NCBI GenBank assembly: GCA_026002045.1
Contig: BOAV01000044.1
Span: forward strand, 1 to 20,106
Length of the DNA stretch: 20,106 nt
From: Spirochaetia bacterium
Lineage (GTDB): Bacteria > Spirochaetota > Spirochaetia > Treponematales > Breznakiellaceae
Reading direction: 5' to 3'
In this document: in pieces, positions 6,347 through 15,000 of the stretch
How positions within the stretch are numbered: the stretch's first letter is position 1
How the letters are laid out: each line of letters starts with the position of its first letter
Notes under the pieces: generated by a model
What the model was told of the DNA's origin: nothing
The model's database searches: none
The model's input: only the letters and a program-made list of their open reading frames with translations
Program-made: the position numbers and the translations under genes

Positions 6347-8503
6347 ATGGTCGTAATAATTCAGGGTATAACAAAAAAACCAGTTTCCACAGAACGGTTG
6401 ACGAATTTCTTCGTTAGAAATCAGAAATACGATGGGTTTCTCTACATAGGATATCCGATTATAGGTACCGCTGAAGGTGCTTATCCAATTGATGCACTTC
6501 TGATATCTCCAAGTAAAGGCCTTGTGGTGTTCTGTCTTGTAGAAAATCAAGACATATCAGATGCTCAAGAAATTCAGGACGATAGCTATAATAAATTAGA
6601 ATCAAAACTTCGTGCACATAAAGAATTGTTAAAAGGACGTGACTTACAAGTAGGTATTACTACTGTAACTTTTGCTCCTATATATCATTGTGATATTGAT
6701 AATACTGATTTTGAAAATCATCCTATTCGCAATGAAGAAAATCTTGAAGCATGGCTTGATAGTCGTAATTTGAGTAATCCTGATTACTATGAAAAACTTG
6801 TTGCTGTATTGCAGTCTGTTTCAACTATACGAAAAGGACGTAAGAAACGTGATATTTTAAAAGTAGATTCGCTTGGTGCTAAACTAAAGCATTTAGAAGA
6901 ATCTATTGCAAATTTAGACAACCTTCAAGGACATGCCGTAATAGAAACAGTTAATGGTGTCCAAAGGATTCGTGGTCTGGCAGGATCGGGGAAAACAATT
7001 GTTCTGGCACTAAAAGCTGCTTATCTACATACTCAACATCCTGATTGGAAAATAGCTGTTACCTTTAATACACGTTCCTTAAAAGCACAATTTCGACAAC
7101 TCATTAACACATTTACTATAGAGCAAACTAATGAAGAACCGGATTGGGAAAACATTCAAATTATTCAAGCTTGGGGGGCTCCAGGTAGAGGTGAAAGTAA
7201 TGGTATGTATTATAGTTTTTGTAAAAATAATGGATTAGACTATTATGATTTTAATTCTGCAAAACAAATCTTTGGACGTGGAATGGCATTCGAAGGTGCT
7301 TGTGAAAAAGCCCTCGCGGATTGTACAAATGCTTCTGGTGTTTATGATGTTATTCTTGTTGATGAAGCTCAGGATTTTTTTCCAGCATTCTTACGAATAT
7401 GCTATGAAATGCTAAAAGACGAAAAAAGACTAGTATATGCCTATGATGAACTACAAAATTTGAGTTCAAAACATCTTCCACCTCCAGAAAAGATATTTGG
7501 TAATAGACCTGATGGAACTCCCAATGTTCGACTATCTAATCAGTCTGGAATGCCACAACAAGATATAATACTTGAAAAATGTTATCGAAATTCTCGTCCA
7601 ATATTAGCAACTGCCCATGCAATTGGTTTTGGAATTTACAGAATCCCGCAAGACATTTTTGATACAGGGTTAGTTCAAATGTTTGAAAATAGCCAGCTAT
7701 GGCTTGATGTAGGTTATGAAGTTACTGACGGGAGTTTATCTGATGGGCATGATGTCGTTCTTTCACGTTCTCCAAGAAGTAGTCCTATGTTTTTAGAAGA
7801 CCATTCATCTATTGATGATTTAATTCAGTTCAAATGTTTTTCTACACAAAAAGAACAAGATGATTGGGTAGTAAATGCAATTTGTGAAAATCTCTATAAT
7901 GATGAATTGCGTCATGATGATATTATAGTTATTAACCCTAACCCTTTTACGACAAGAAATGCCGTTGGGGAAATAAGAAAACAACTTTTTGAAAAAGATA
8001 TTAATTCTCATTTAGCAGGGGTTAGTTCTTCACCAGATATATTTTTTGACTCAGATAATGAATCAATAACTTTTACCGGTATATTTAGAGCAAAGGGAAA
8101 TGAAGCTGGTATGGTTTATATTATTAATGCTCAAGACTGCTATTATTCTTGGGCAAATATGGCGACCGTTCGTAATCAACTATTTACGGCAATTACTCGA
8201 AGTAAGGCATGGGTTCGTATTGTTGGTATCGGTGAAAACATGGAATTATTAAAACGTGAATTTGAACGAGTAAAACAAGAAAATTTTTCTCTTCGATTTC
8301 GTTATCCAACAGAAGAAGAGAGAAAACATCTTAATATTGTTCACCGTGATATGACAGATGAGGAACGCAAAAAATTGCAAAAACAAAAAAGTGCCATTCA
8401 ATATCTTATTGAAGAATTTGAGACTGGAAGAATTGATATTGGAGATTTAGAGGATGATTATATTAATCGCCTCAGAAAACAATTAGATAAGGATAAAAAA
8501 TAA
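6347..8503 (+). CDS. SF1 (UvrD-like) DNA helicase with degenerate N-terminal nuclease-like region
   Basis: 718 residues from the ATG at 6347, chosen because AAAGGA at 6333-6338 lies 8 bases upstream; an ATG at 6338 has no such site. Walker A is GLAGSGKT (210-217), Walker B VDEAQDF (338-344), motif V around RAKGNEAGMVYIIN (581-594), and motif VI FTAITRSK (613-620): a superfamily 1A helicase. The first 70 residues resemble a NERD/PD-(D/E)xK strand pattern (PIDALLISPSKGLVVFCLVE; D49, E66), but the expected Lys two residues after the Glu is Asn (E-N-Q), so cleavage activity is doubtful. AT-rich and coupled by TAATG to a DUF2290 gene. It lies just after hsdS and before hsdR, so it is cargo of the R-M operon and probably a defence component. 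Confidence 0.9.
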   Translation: MVVIIQGITKKPVSTERLTNFFVRNQKYDGFLYIGYPIIGTAEGAYPIDALLISPSKGLVVFCLVENQDISDAQEIQDDSYNKLESKLRAHKELLKGRDLQVGITTVTFAPIYHCDIDNTDFENHPIRNEENLEAWLDSRNLSNPDYYEKLVAVLQSVSTIRKGRKKRDILKVDSLGAKLKHLEESIANLDNLQGHAVIETVNGVQRIRGLAGSGKTIVLALKAAYLHTQHPDWKIAVTFNTRSLKAQFRQLINTFTIEQTNEEPDWENIQIIQAWGAPGRGESNGMYYSFCKNNGLDYYDFNSAKQIFGRGMAFEGACEKALADCTNASGVYDVILVDEAQDFFPAFLRICYEMLKDEKRLVYAYDELQNLSSKHLPPPEKIFGNRPDGTPNVRLSNQSGMPQQDIILEKCYRNSRPILATAHAIGFGIYRIPQDIFDTGLVQMFENSQLWLDVGYEVTDGSLSDGHDVVLSRSPRSSPMFLEDHSSIDDLIQFKCFSTQKEQDDWVVNAICENLYNDELRHDDIIVINPNPFTTRNAVGEIRKQLFEKDINSHLAGVSSSPDIFFDSDNESITFTGIFRAKGNEAGMVYIINAQDCYYSWANMATVRNQLFTAITRSKAWVRIVGIGENMELLKREFERVKQENFSLRFRYPTEEERKHLNIVHRDMTDEERKKLQKQKSAIQYLIEEFETGRIDIGDLEDDYINRLRKQLDKDKK

Positions 8504-9168
8504 TGCCAGGCTCAAGGGAAATCATTCAGCAAATACGGAAAATAACTGAAATTATGGTAGGCCTGAGTCTTTGCGATCACCAAAATTTCCCTTCTTTACA
8601 ACATGAGCCTTCTGGTAATCAAAAAATAGGAATTGGAGCACACCTCCATTCTGGTTCTACGCTTAAAAATGTTTCTTATGACATTTTATATACTGAATTG
8701 TGTAAAACACAAACCTACAATATAAAGATGTTAGACGGTGCTCTTATTCAGATGTTATATCATTTTAGAAACGATGATTTAATATCGCATCGTTTAGCAT
8801 TTTTCCCATCTCCTGTTTTAACTGAATTTCAGAATAATCCTGAAATCTACATTATGGAGGAAGTCTATGCTGAAGTGATTGCAAAAAATGTTGTCCCATT
8901 CCCTTTGCGTTTTGATTTTGATATTAAAAATTCCATAGATGTTCAACATCCTAAATCACATCTAACACTAGGACAATATATGAACTGTAGAATACCAGTA
9001 ACTGCTCCATTAATGCCATATCATTTTATTGATTTTATTTTAAGGAATTTTTACAATACTGCTTTTATTAGATATTCTGATAAGATACCACAAGTTGAAG
9101 CGAATTTATTTACTGTAACTATAACAAATAATGAGAAAGAATTGATTTATTTTAATATTCCAAGATAA
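8503..9168 (+). CDS. DUF2290 family protein, partner of the helicase
   Basis: 221 residues. The segments HRLAFFPSPVL (about 96-106), EVYAEVIAKNVVPFPLRFD (about 121-139), and HPKSHLTLGQYMNCRIPV (about 149-166) are what I recognise as the conserved core of DUF2290, a family of unknown function. The start overlaps the helicase stop (TAATG), so the two are translationally coupled and likely act together. No membrane segment, signal peptide or known catalytic motif is evident; the many His, Asp and Glu in the core would allow a nuclease or hydrolase role, but I cannot assign one. AT content matches the helicase, suggesting the pair arrived as one unit. Confidence in the coding call is high, in the family name moderate. 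Confidence 0.8.
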   Translation: MPGSREIIQQIRKITEIMVGLSLCDHQNFPSLQHEPSGNQKIGIGAHLHSGSTLKNVSYDILYTELCKTQTYNIKMLDGALIQMLYHFRNDDLISHRLAFFPSPVLTEFQNNPEIYIMEEVYAEVIAKNVVPFPLRFDFDIKNSIDVQHPKSHLTLGQYMNCRIPVTAPLMPYHFIDFILRNFYNTAFIRYSDKIPQVEANLFTVTITNNEKELIYFNIPR

Positions 9169-9183
9169 CATAGAGGAAAGTAA

Positions 9184-9273
9184 ATGTTTATCAAAGAAAA
9201 CTATGAAAATGCTGACATCTTGCTTGTTGAAAATTGCTTGGCAGTAGTAATAAAGGAAAAATTAACTACATGA
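9184..9273 (+). CDS. Possible 29-residue leader or remnant ORF before the first DUF3990 toxin
   Basis: An ATG at 9184 preceded by AGAGGAAAG (9171-9179) opens a 29-codon frame whose TGA overlaps the toxin ATG (ATGA at 9270-9273). The second toxin in this block is likewise preceded by an ATGA-coupled partner gene, a full-length DUF3791 protein. This short frame (MFIKENYENAD..., ...VVIKEKLTT) has no recognisable DUF3791 motif. It may be a coupling leader, a degraded partner, or chance. Confidence 0.35.
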   Translation: MFIKENYENADILLVENCLAVVIKEKLTT

Positions 9274-9725
9274 CCCTTTACCACGGCGCCTATTCTGAAA
9301 TCAAAACCCCGGAAATTCGCACCTCACAATACAACAAAGACTTTGGCCCAGGGTTTTACTGCACCGAAATTTTACAACAAGCAGAACGATGGGCAATGCG
9401 TTTCCCCACTCCGGTTGTCAATGTATTTGAATTTACCCCAAATCCGGCATTGGATGTCTTGGAATTCCGGGAGATGACAGACCAATGGCTTGACTTCATT
9501 GCCAATTGCCGAAACGGTACTTCTCACAGCCATGACATTGTTTCCGGCGCTATGGCAAACGATCAGGTATGGAATTATGTCGCCGATTTTATCAGTGGTA
9601 TTTTAACCCGTGAGCAATTCTGGGTTTTGGCAAAATTCAAACATCCTACAAATCAGCTTGCATTTTGCTCGCAGGATGCGTTAAAATGTCTTATATTCAA
9701 AGAAAGTAGAAGGATAAAACAATGA
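9270..9725 (+). CDS. DUF3990 protein, probable ADP-ribosyltransferase toxin (copy A)
   Basis: 151 residues from the ATG at 9270, chosen because LYHGA directly follows, as in the family. Features shared with copy B: YHG (4-6), DFGPGFYCT (24-32) with the AERWA helix, VFEF (52-55), WLDFI (73-77), HDIVSGAMAND (88-98), and NQLAFCSQDAL (128-138). DUF3990 is, to my knowledge, placed in the ADP-ribosyltransferase fold; the His of YHG and the Tyr of GFY would be the NAD-binding residues of an H-Y type site. It probably modifies a host or phage molecule when not held by its antitoxin. It overlaps the next gene by ATGA (9722-9725), and the small frame before it by ATGA. Copy B at 10456 is diverged, not a recent duplicate. 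Confidence 0.85.
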   Translation: MTLYHGAYSEIKTPEIRTSQYNKDFGPGFYCTEILQQAERWAMRFPTPVVNVFEFTPNPALDVLEFREMTDQWLDFIANCRNGTSHSHDIVSGAMANDQVWNYVADFISGILTREQFWVLAKFKHPTNQLAFCSQDALKCLIFKESRRIKQ

Positions 9726-10183
9726 CAGACCGTGAAGAACAAGGCGAGAATAACATTTTCTTTGTCTGCACACTTATTGAATATATTGCCAGAAAAACAA
9801 AAAATACCCGCAAAAATGTGGTTAATTATCTGGGCAGAGAAGAAATAGCCCATTATTTTGAGCTTGCGGATGTCTACCATTGTGAAAATATCGATAAACT
9901 TACTGCGGAGTTGACCTTAAAACACCGTATTACCGCCGGGACATTTAACAACGAAACATCCTGCCGGTATACACCGCCCAGCTATTTTGATATTGCCAAA
10001 GTATATAAACGTCTTATTGTTTCAGTTATGCAATATAAAGCCGTATCTTTCATCGATGCCCTCATGGAAGTGTATAACTCGTGGATCTCGGAGAAAATTG
10101 ACGATTATAACAGCAGTATGTATTACGAAAGCCCCGAATACGTGTTTAAATCATATATTGCAGGTGTTCCCTTACGGGATTAG
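9722..10183 (+). CDS. Two-part DUF3791-like antitoxin candidate, fused form
   Basis: 153 residues, ATGA-coupled to toxin copy A. Residues about 9-65 (NIFFVCTLIEYIARKTKNT, then ADVYHCENIDKL) match the layout of the separate DUF3791 protein at 10223 (NLLIVCTVEGYAHRHNMTT, then YGTLHTQDIDE). Residues about 95-150 (MQYKAVSFIDALMEVYNSW, then MYYESPEYVFKSYI) match the layout of the 81-residue protein at 10920 (LIAQKENRSFDEVYGEFLES, then MWYENAEFIADEYY). So it looks like a fusion of the two small partners that flank toxin copy B. DUF3791 proteins are regular neighbours of DUF3990 and are the likely antitoxins; direct neutralisation is inferred from position. All-helical, no catalytic motif. Confidence 0.8.
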   Translation: MTDREEQGENNIFFVCTLIEYIARKTKNTRKNVVNYLGREEIAHYFELADVYHCENIDKLTAELTLKHRITAGTFNNETSCRYTPPSYFDIAKVYKRLIVSVMQYKAVSFIDALMEVYNSWISEKIDDYNSSMYYESPEYVFKSYIAGVPLRD

Positions 10184-10222
10184 GATGAAAGAGATTGCAG
10201 TGTCGATAGGGGAGAAACAGAA

Positions 10223-10459
10223 ATGACCTCCGTTGAAAACAGAAACAGCCCCATCTGGCGTGACGAAAACCTGCTCATAGTCTGCACCGTAGAAGGCTAC
10301 GCCCACCGGCATAACATGACAACCCGGGAGACCCTCAAACTGTTCAGGGAATATGGCGTAACCGGAGCGATTCGCCAGTGTTACGGCACATTGCATACCC
10401 AGGATATAGACGAAACGGTCTATTTTGCCGAAGATTATATAGAGGCACGGCGAAAATGA
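10223..10459 (+). CDS. DUF3791 small protein, probable antitoxin of DUF3990 copy B
   Basis: 78 residues. Core pattern: IVCTVEGYAHRHNMTTRET (about 19-37), LFREYGV, then YGTLHTQDIDETV with the family's LHT and acidic end. It is preceded by an AGGGGAG ribosome site and its TGA overlaps the ATG of toxin copy B (ATGA at 10456-10459). The antitoxin-before-toxin order with overlap is classical for toxin-antitoxin pairs, where it ensures antitoxin synthesis first. No DNA-binding fold is obvious, so autoregulation is uncertain. Confidence 0.85.
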   Translation: MTSVENRNSPIWRDENLLIVCTVEGYAHRHNMTTRETLKLFREYGVTGAIRQCYGTLHTQDIDETVYFAEDYIEARRK

Positions 10460-10932
10460 CGGTATTTCACGGCTCAAATATCGATTTTGACAAGGTTTCT
10501 CTTGATTTCGCAAAAGACAGACGGGATTTTGGCAAGGGCTTCTATACGACCACTATCAGAGAACAGGCGGTATTATGGGCGCAGGATTTATGCCTTCGCT
10601 ATAAAACCGAAAAAGCATTTTTATACGAATTTGAATTTTCAAAAATAAACCTCAACGGTAAAGTATTTGACGGTATTTCAGAAGAATGGCTAAACTTTAT
10701 CATAAATAATCGAATACAAGGCGGCATTCAGCATAACTACGATGTTGTTCAAGGCCCTGTTGCCAATGACAGAATTTATCCAACCATAACCTTGTTTCTG
10801 AATGGCCGCTATGATGTGGAATATACGTTAAAGAAACTTGCGTTTTTTAAGCCAAATAATCAGCTTTCAATACACTCGCCAAACGCATTATCCAATCTTG
10901 TTCTTAAGGAGAAAACCTCATGGAAACTATAG
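10456..10932 (+). CDS. DUF3990 protein, probable ADP-ribosyltransferase toxin (copy B)
   Basis: 158 residues from the ATG at 10456. A longer frame extends upstream but lies within the DUF3791 gene in another phase; the ATGA overlap and the immediate VFHGS motif fix the start. Conserved parts are FHGS (4-7), DFGKGFYTTT (24-33), EQAVLWAQ (36-43), EFEFS (58-62), EWLNFIINNR (77-86), YDVVQGPVAND (95-105), FLNGRYD and NNQLSIHSPNAL (134-145). These line up with copy A over the full length, with clear divergence elsewhere. Predicted role: ADP-ribosyltransferase toxin, by fold assignment of the family. It ends inside the following small gene (13-base overlap), giving a tightly packed antitoxin-toxin-partner triplet. 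Confidence 0.87.
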   Translation: MTVFHGSNIDFDKVSLDFAKDRRDFGKGFYTTTIREQAVLWAQDLCLRYKTEKAFLYEFEFSKINLNGKVFDGISEEWLNFIINNRIQGGIQHNYDVVQGPVANDRIYPTITLFLNGRYDVEYTLKKLAFFKPNNQLSIHSPNALSNLVLKEKTSWKL

Positions 10933-11165
10933 CCAATAGTTATGTTTTTAATGGTGAAGATATATCTTTTATTGTTATGTTACAAATTGAACAGACACTA
11001 ATGCTCATTGCCCAAAAAGAGAACCGTAGCTTCGATGAAGTCTATGGGGAATTTCTTGAATCAAATACCTACCGGGCAATTCAGGATACCCGATCCCTCA
11101 TGTGGTACGAAAACGCCGAATTCATCGCAGATGAATATTATCGAGAAAAAGAAGGTGGTAATTAA
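10920..11165 (+). CDS. Small helical partner protein of DUF3990 copy B
   Basis: 81 residues, start supported by AAGGAG 8 bases upstream and a 13-base overlap with toxin copy B. Sequence: ISFIVMLQIEQTLMLIAQKE, then SFDEVYGEFLES, then MWYENAEFIADEYYREKEGG; acidic and helical. It is laid out like the C-terminal half of the 153-residue protein that follows toxin copy A, and loosely like DUF3791. Likely a second antitoxin or modulator. Its TAA overlaps the ATG of the PARG-like gene (TAATG at 11163-11167), tying the toxin module to the hydrolase. Confidence 0.8.
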   Translation: METIANSYVFNGEDISFIVMLQIEQTLMLIAQKENRSFDEVYGEFLESNTYRAIQDTRSLMWYENAEFIADEYYREKEGGN

Positions 11166-12042
11166 TGATCGCTAAACAATTTGACCCTCATGGTTTCCGT
11201 GAACTTCGCATCGATGTATGGAAGGCAACCGTGGAAATAGTAAATAGCGGCGGCTACCAGCTAGACGGCGCCGAAATCAAAATCAATAACGATTCTATTC
11301 CGGGGCAGACTGAATTTTTCAAGGCCCCACCAAAGTTGCAGGGCAGTTCGGCTAAGCACGAAACAAAGTTTTCTTGTATTGAGGCAGATTGTCTTGAGAC
11401 CGCGAATGTATTACGCAATGCGGGATTAACGCCTTGCGTCCTCAACATGCAAGTGCCCATAATCCGGGGGGCGGGGTGCGGAAAGGAGCAGGCGCACAGG
11501 AAGAAAATATTTTCAGGCGGACCAATCTGTTCCGCTCCCTCTATCAGTTTGCCGGTTATGCGGTGGAATATGGCGTAACGGCATCAAAAGACCGCTATCC
11601 CCTGGATGGTAAAACAGGGGGTGTATATTCCGGCGGTATTACCATTTTTAGGGCATCGGAGAGTTCAGGTTACGCCTTGCTAAAAGAACCGTATCAGGTT
11701 TCCTTTGCGAGCGTCCCCGCTTTAAACCGGCCCGAACTGGAAAAGAAGGGGGGTAGGTATTTTATTGCGGATTCCCTTGTGGAAACAGCCAGGGAAAAAA
11801 TCAGGACTATCTTGAGAATTGCAGCGGTTCATCATCATGAAAGCCTTGTGTTAAGCGCTTTTGGCTGCGGGGCTTTTGCCAATCCGCCCAACCATGTTGC
11901 CCTTCTTTTTAAAGAAGTGTTTGAGGAAGATGAATTTAAAAACCGCTTCCGTGTGGTTGTTTTTTCTATTATAGATGATCATAATAGCCGAAAAGAGCAA
12001 AACCTGGAAGGCAATGTGCTGCCATTCTTAAAGGTTTTTTGA
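11165..12042 (+). pseudogene. Microbial-type PARG (TIGR02452/DUF2263-like), frameshifted
   Basis: Two overlapping frames together make one protein of about 292 residues. Frame one gives residues 1-95 (ending CVLNM at 11449), and frame two continues ASAHNPGGGVRKGAGAQEEN. Adding one G after 11449 (atg-ca to atg-gca) restores the family's continuous LN-ASA-NPGGG. The PARG signature GGG-X7-QEE is present and intact, followed by FRRTNLF, PYQVSF, IAAVHHHESLVLSAFGCGAF and VVFSI, all typical of bacterial poly(ADP-ribose) glycohydrolase/TIGR02452 proteins. It would remove ADP-ribose, a logical counterpart to the DUF3990 toxins directly upstream (TAATG coupling). The single-base loss truncates it at 11578 after 137 residues, without the catalytic loop; a sequencing error is the main alternative. 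The G6 run at 11466-11471 lies after the break and does not explain it. Confidence 0.85.
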
Positions 12043-12054
12043 TAAGGGAATAAA

Positions 12055-15000
12055 ATGCCTGAAACATCAGCCTTTAATGAAGCCAACTATGAAAACGCCG
12101 TAGTCTCCCTTCTTGAAAGTATCGGCTACACCCATCTTTACGGTCCCGACATCGAGCGGGATTATCATAATCCCCTTTACTTGGGAGCGGGAACGTTAAT
12201 CGAAGACCAAATACGCCGTATTAATCCCAAAGCTCATACCGATGCCATTGAGGAAGCCGTCAAAAAACTAACCTTATTTCAACTTGGAACCCTTGTCCAA
12301 AAAAACAAGACTTTTATAGATTATCTTCAAAACGGCGTAGAAGCAACCTATCAGGATAAAGGACAGACCAAAACCGACATCATTCGTCTGATTGATTACG
12401 CCAATCCTGACAATAATACCTTCCATGTGATTAACCAATGGACGGTGATAGAAAATGAAAACAAGCGGCCTGATATAGTAGTGTTTGTAAATGGACTTCC
12501 CCTTGTGGTGGTCGAATTAAAAAGTTGTATGCGGGAGGAGACGGATATATCCCACGGCTACCGGCAGCTTAAAAACTATATGCGACTCATACCAAGCCTT
12601 TTCGTGTATAACACCTTTTGTATTATCAGCGATTTATCCCATTCCAGAGTAGGAACTATCACTTCTGATTTCGACCGTTATGTAGATTGGAAAACGATAA
12701 ACGGCGATTATGAGGAAACCAAATACGCTCTATACCACGTCCTCTTTGAAGGTATGCTGGAACCGAATAGATTTTTAGACATCATAAAACATTTTATTCT
12801 GTTTTCGCAGGATACGCCGGAAGACATCAAAATCCTTGCCGGATATCATCAGTATTTTGCGGTGAAGAAAGCGGTTGAATCGACATTAAGGGCTTCCGGG
12901 TATAGTCAAAAACCAAAACGGCATTCCAATATAAAAAGCGGCTTTCCGGTGGATGGCTTGATGGCGGCAGAATCTATGCCGGAATATGGCAAAGAGAAAC
13001 CAGATGGAAAAGGCGGTGTGTTTTGGCATACCCAAGGAAGCGGTAAATCCCTTTCGATGGTTTTCTATACCGGCCTCATGCAAGAGGTGATGAATAGCCC
13101 CACCTTCATTGTCCTGACCGATCGGAATAATCTTGACGACCAACTCTTTGAGCAGTTTTCAGCGTGTAAGGATTTTTTGCGTCAAACGCCGGAACAAGCC
13201 ACAGACAGAAAAAACTTACACGACATTTTGAATAACCGCCAGGCTAACGGAATATTCTTTACCACAATGCAGAAGTTTGAAGAATCCGGCGAGCCGCTAT
13301 CAAAGCGACGCAACATTATCGTAATGGCTGATGAAGCCCATCGCAGTCAATATGGCTTAACGGAAAAAGTAAATAAGGATGGAAAAATTATTACCGGAAC
13401 CGCCAGGATCATCCGGGACAGTTTGCCTAACGCTACCTTTATTGGATTTACCGGAACCCCCATATCAACAAAAGACCATAATACCCGTGAAGTTTTTGGT
13501 GATTATATCGACATCTACGATATGACCCAATCGGTTGAAGATGGGGCTACGAAGCCTGTCTATTATGAAAGCCGTGTTATTAATCTTGGGCTTAACGAGG
13601 ATATTTTACGCAAAATAGATGAAACCTACGAATTAATGGCGGCCAATGCAGACGAAAAGGATATTGCCCGCAGTAAAAAAGAGTTGGGGAGCATGGAAGC
13701 CATACTCAATGCTCCACAGACGATAGAAAGTCTTTGTAAGGATATTATCGGCCACTACGAGGATAACCGGGAAAATCTTTTAACCGGGAAAGCCCTGTTG
13801 GTTTGTTATTCCCGTTCCATTGCTATAAATGTCTATCAGAAAATATTGGAACTCCGGCCAGCTTGGACAGAAAAGGTAAAAGTCGTAATGACAGCCGGGA
13901 ATGATGACCCCGAAGAATGGGGAAAAATCATAGGGAATAAAACCTACAAGAAAGACCTTGCCAAAAAGTTCAAGGATAATGACGACCCTATGAAAATCGC
14001 CATTGTAGTTGATATGTGGCTTACCGGCTTTGATGTTCCCAGCCTCGCCACTATGTATGTCTATAAACCGATGTCCGGTCATAACCTGATGCAAGCCATC
14101 GCCAGAGTAAATAGGGTATTCAAGGATAAGGAAGGCGGCCTTGTGGTTGATTATATTGGAATCGCCGCAGCCCTCAAAGCCGCCATGAACGATTTTACTA
14201 AACGGGACCGGGCAAATTATGGTGATACGGATATAGCAAAAACGGCCTTACCCAAGTTCATTGAAAAATTACAGGTCTGCGGAGAGTTATTCCATGGTTT
14301 TGATTATTCAGCCTTTATGAATACCAGCGATGACGCAGAGAGGGCAAAGACCATAACCGGGGGAATTAACTTTATCCTTGGTAAAGATGAAGAAACTCAA
14401 AAGCAATTCAGGAAAGAAGCCCTATTACTGAAACAGGCAAAAACGCTTTGTCAAAGTCTTTTGGATAAAAACCAGCGTTATGAATCCGCCTATTTTGAAG
14501 CGGTGAGAGTTGCAACAAGCCGTATTACTGAACACGGAAAACTTTCATTTACAGAAATCAACAATCAAATAAACGAGCTTTTAAGACAGAGCATCAAGAG
14601 TGAGGGGGTTATCAATCTTTTTGATGGAGCCAAGGAAGATTTTTCCCTATTTGACCCCAAGTTCCTTGAAGAAATAGCCCGCATGAAAGAAAAGAACCTT
14701 GCGGCAGAACTCTTGCGTAAATTGATTTCAGAACAGGTAAGGGTATTCAACAGGACAGACACCGTTCAGGCAGAGAAGTTTTCCGAGCGTATGAAAAAGC
14801 TGATGAACGCCTACCGGAACGGACTATTATCTAACGCCGATGTAATAGACGAGCTTAAAAAAATGGCTGCCGATATAGCCTCTGCCCATAAGGAAGGGGA
14901 TGACTTGGGGCTTACTTCAGAAGAGCTTGCCTTTTACCACGCCATCACCAAACCCGATGCCGTCAAGGATTTTTATTCCAATGACCAGCTTCGGGAAATG

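Noticed and set aside
9234..9269. Upstream extension of toxin A to a start at 9234
   Set aside because: No ribosome site, and the family motif LYHG normally follows the first Met directly; the ATG at 9270 is ATGA-coupled.
10378..10455. Upstream extension of toxin B
   Set aside because: Lies inside the DUF3791 gene in another frame; the ATG at 10456 gives the family's normal start.
11466..11476. G6-C-G4 run in the PARG gene as a phase-variable switch
   Set aside because: The frame is already shifted before this run (at 11449/11450), so slippage here does not explain or repair the break at the LNM-ASA join.
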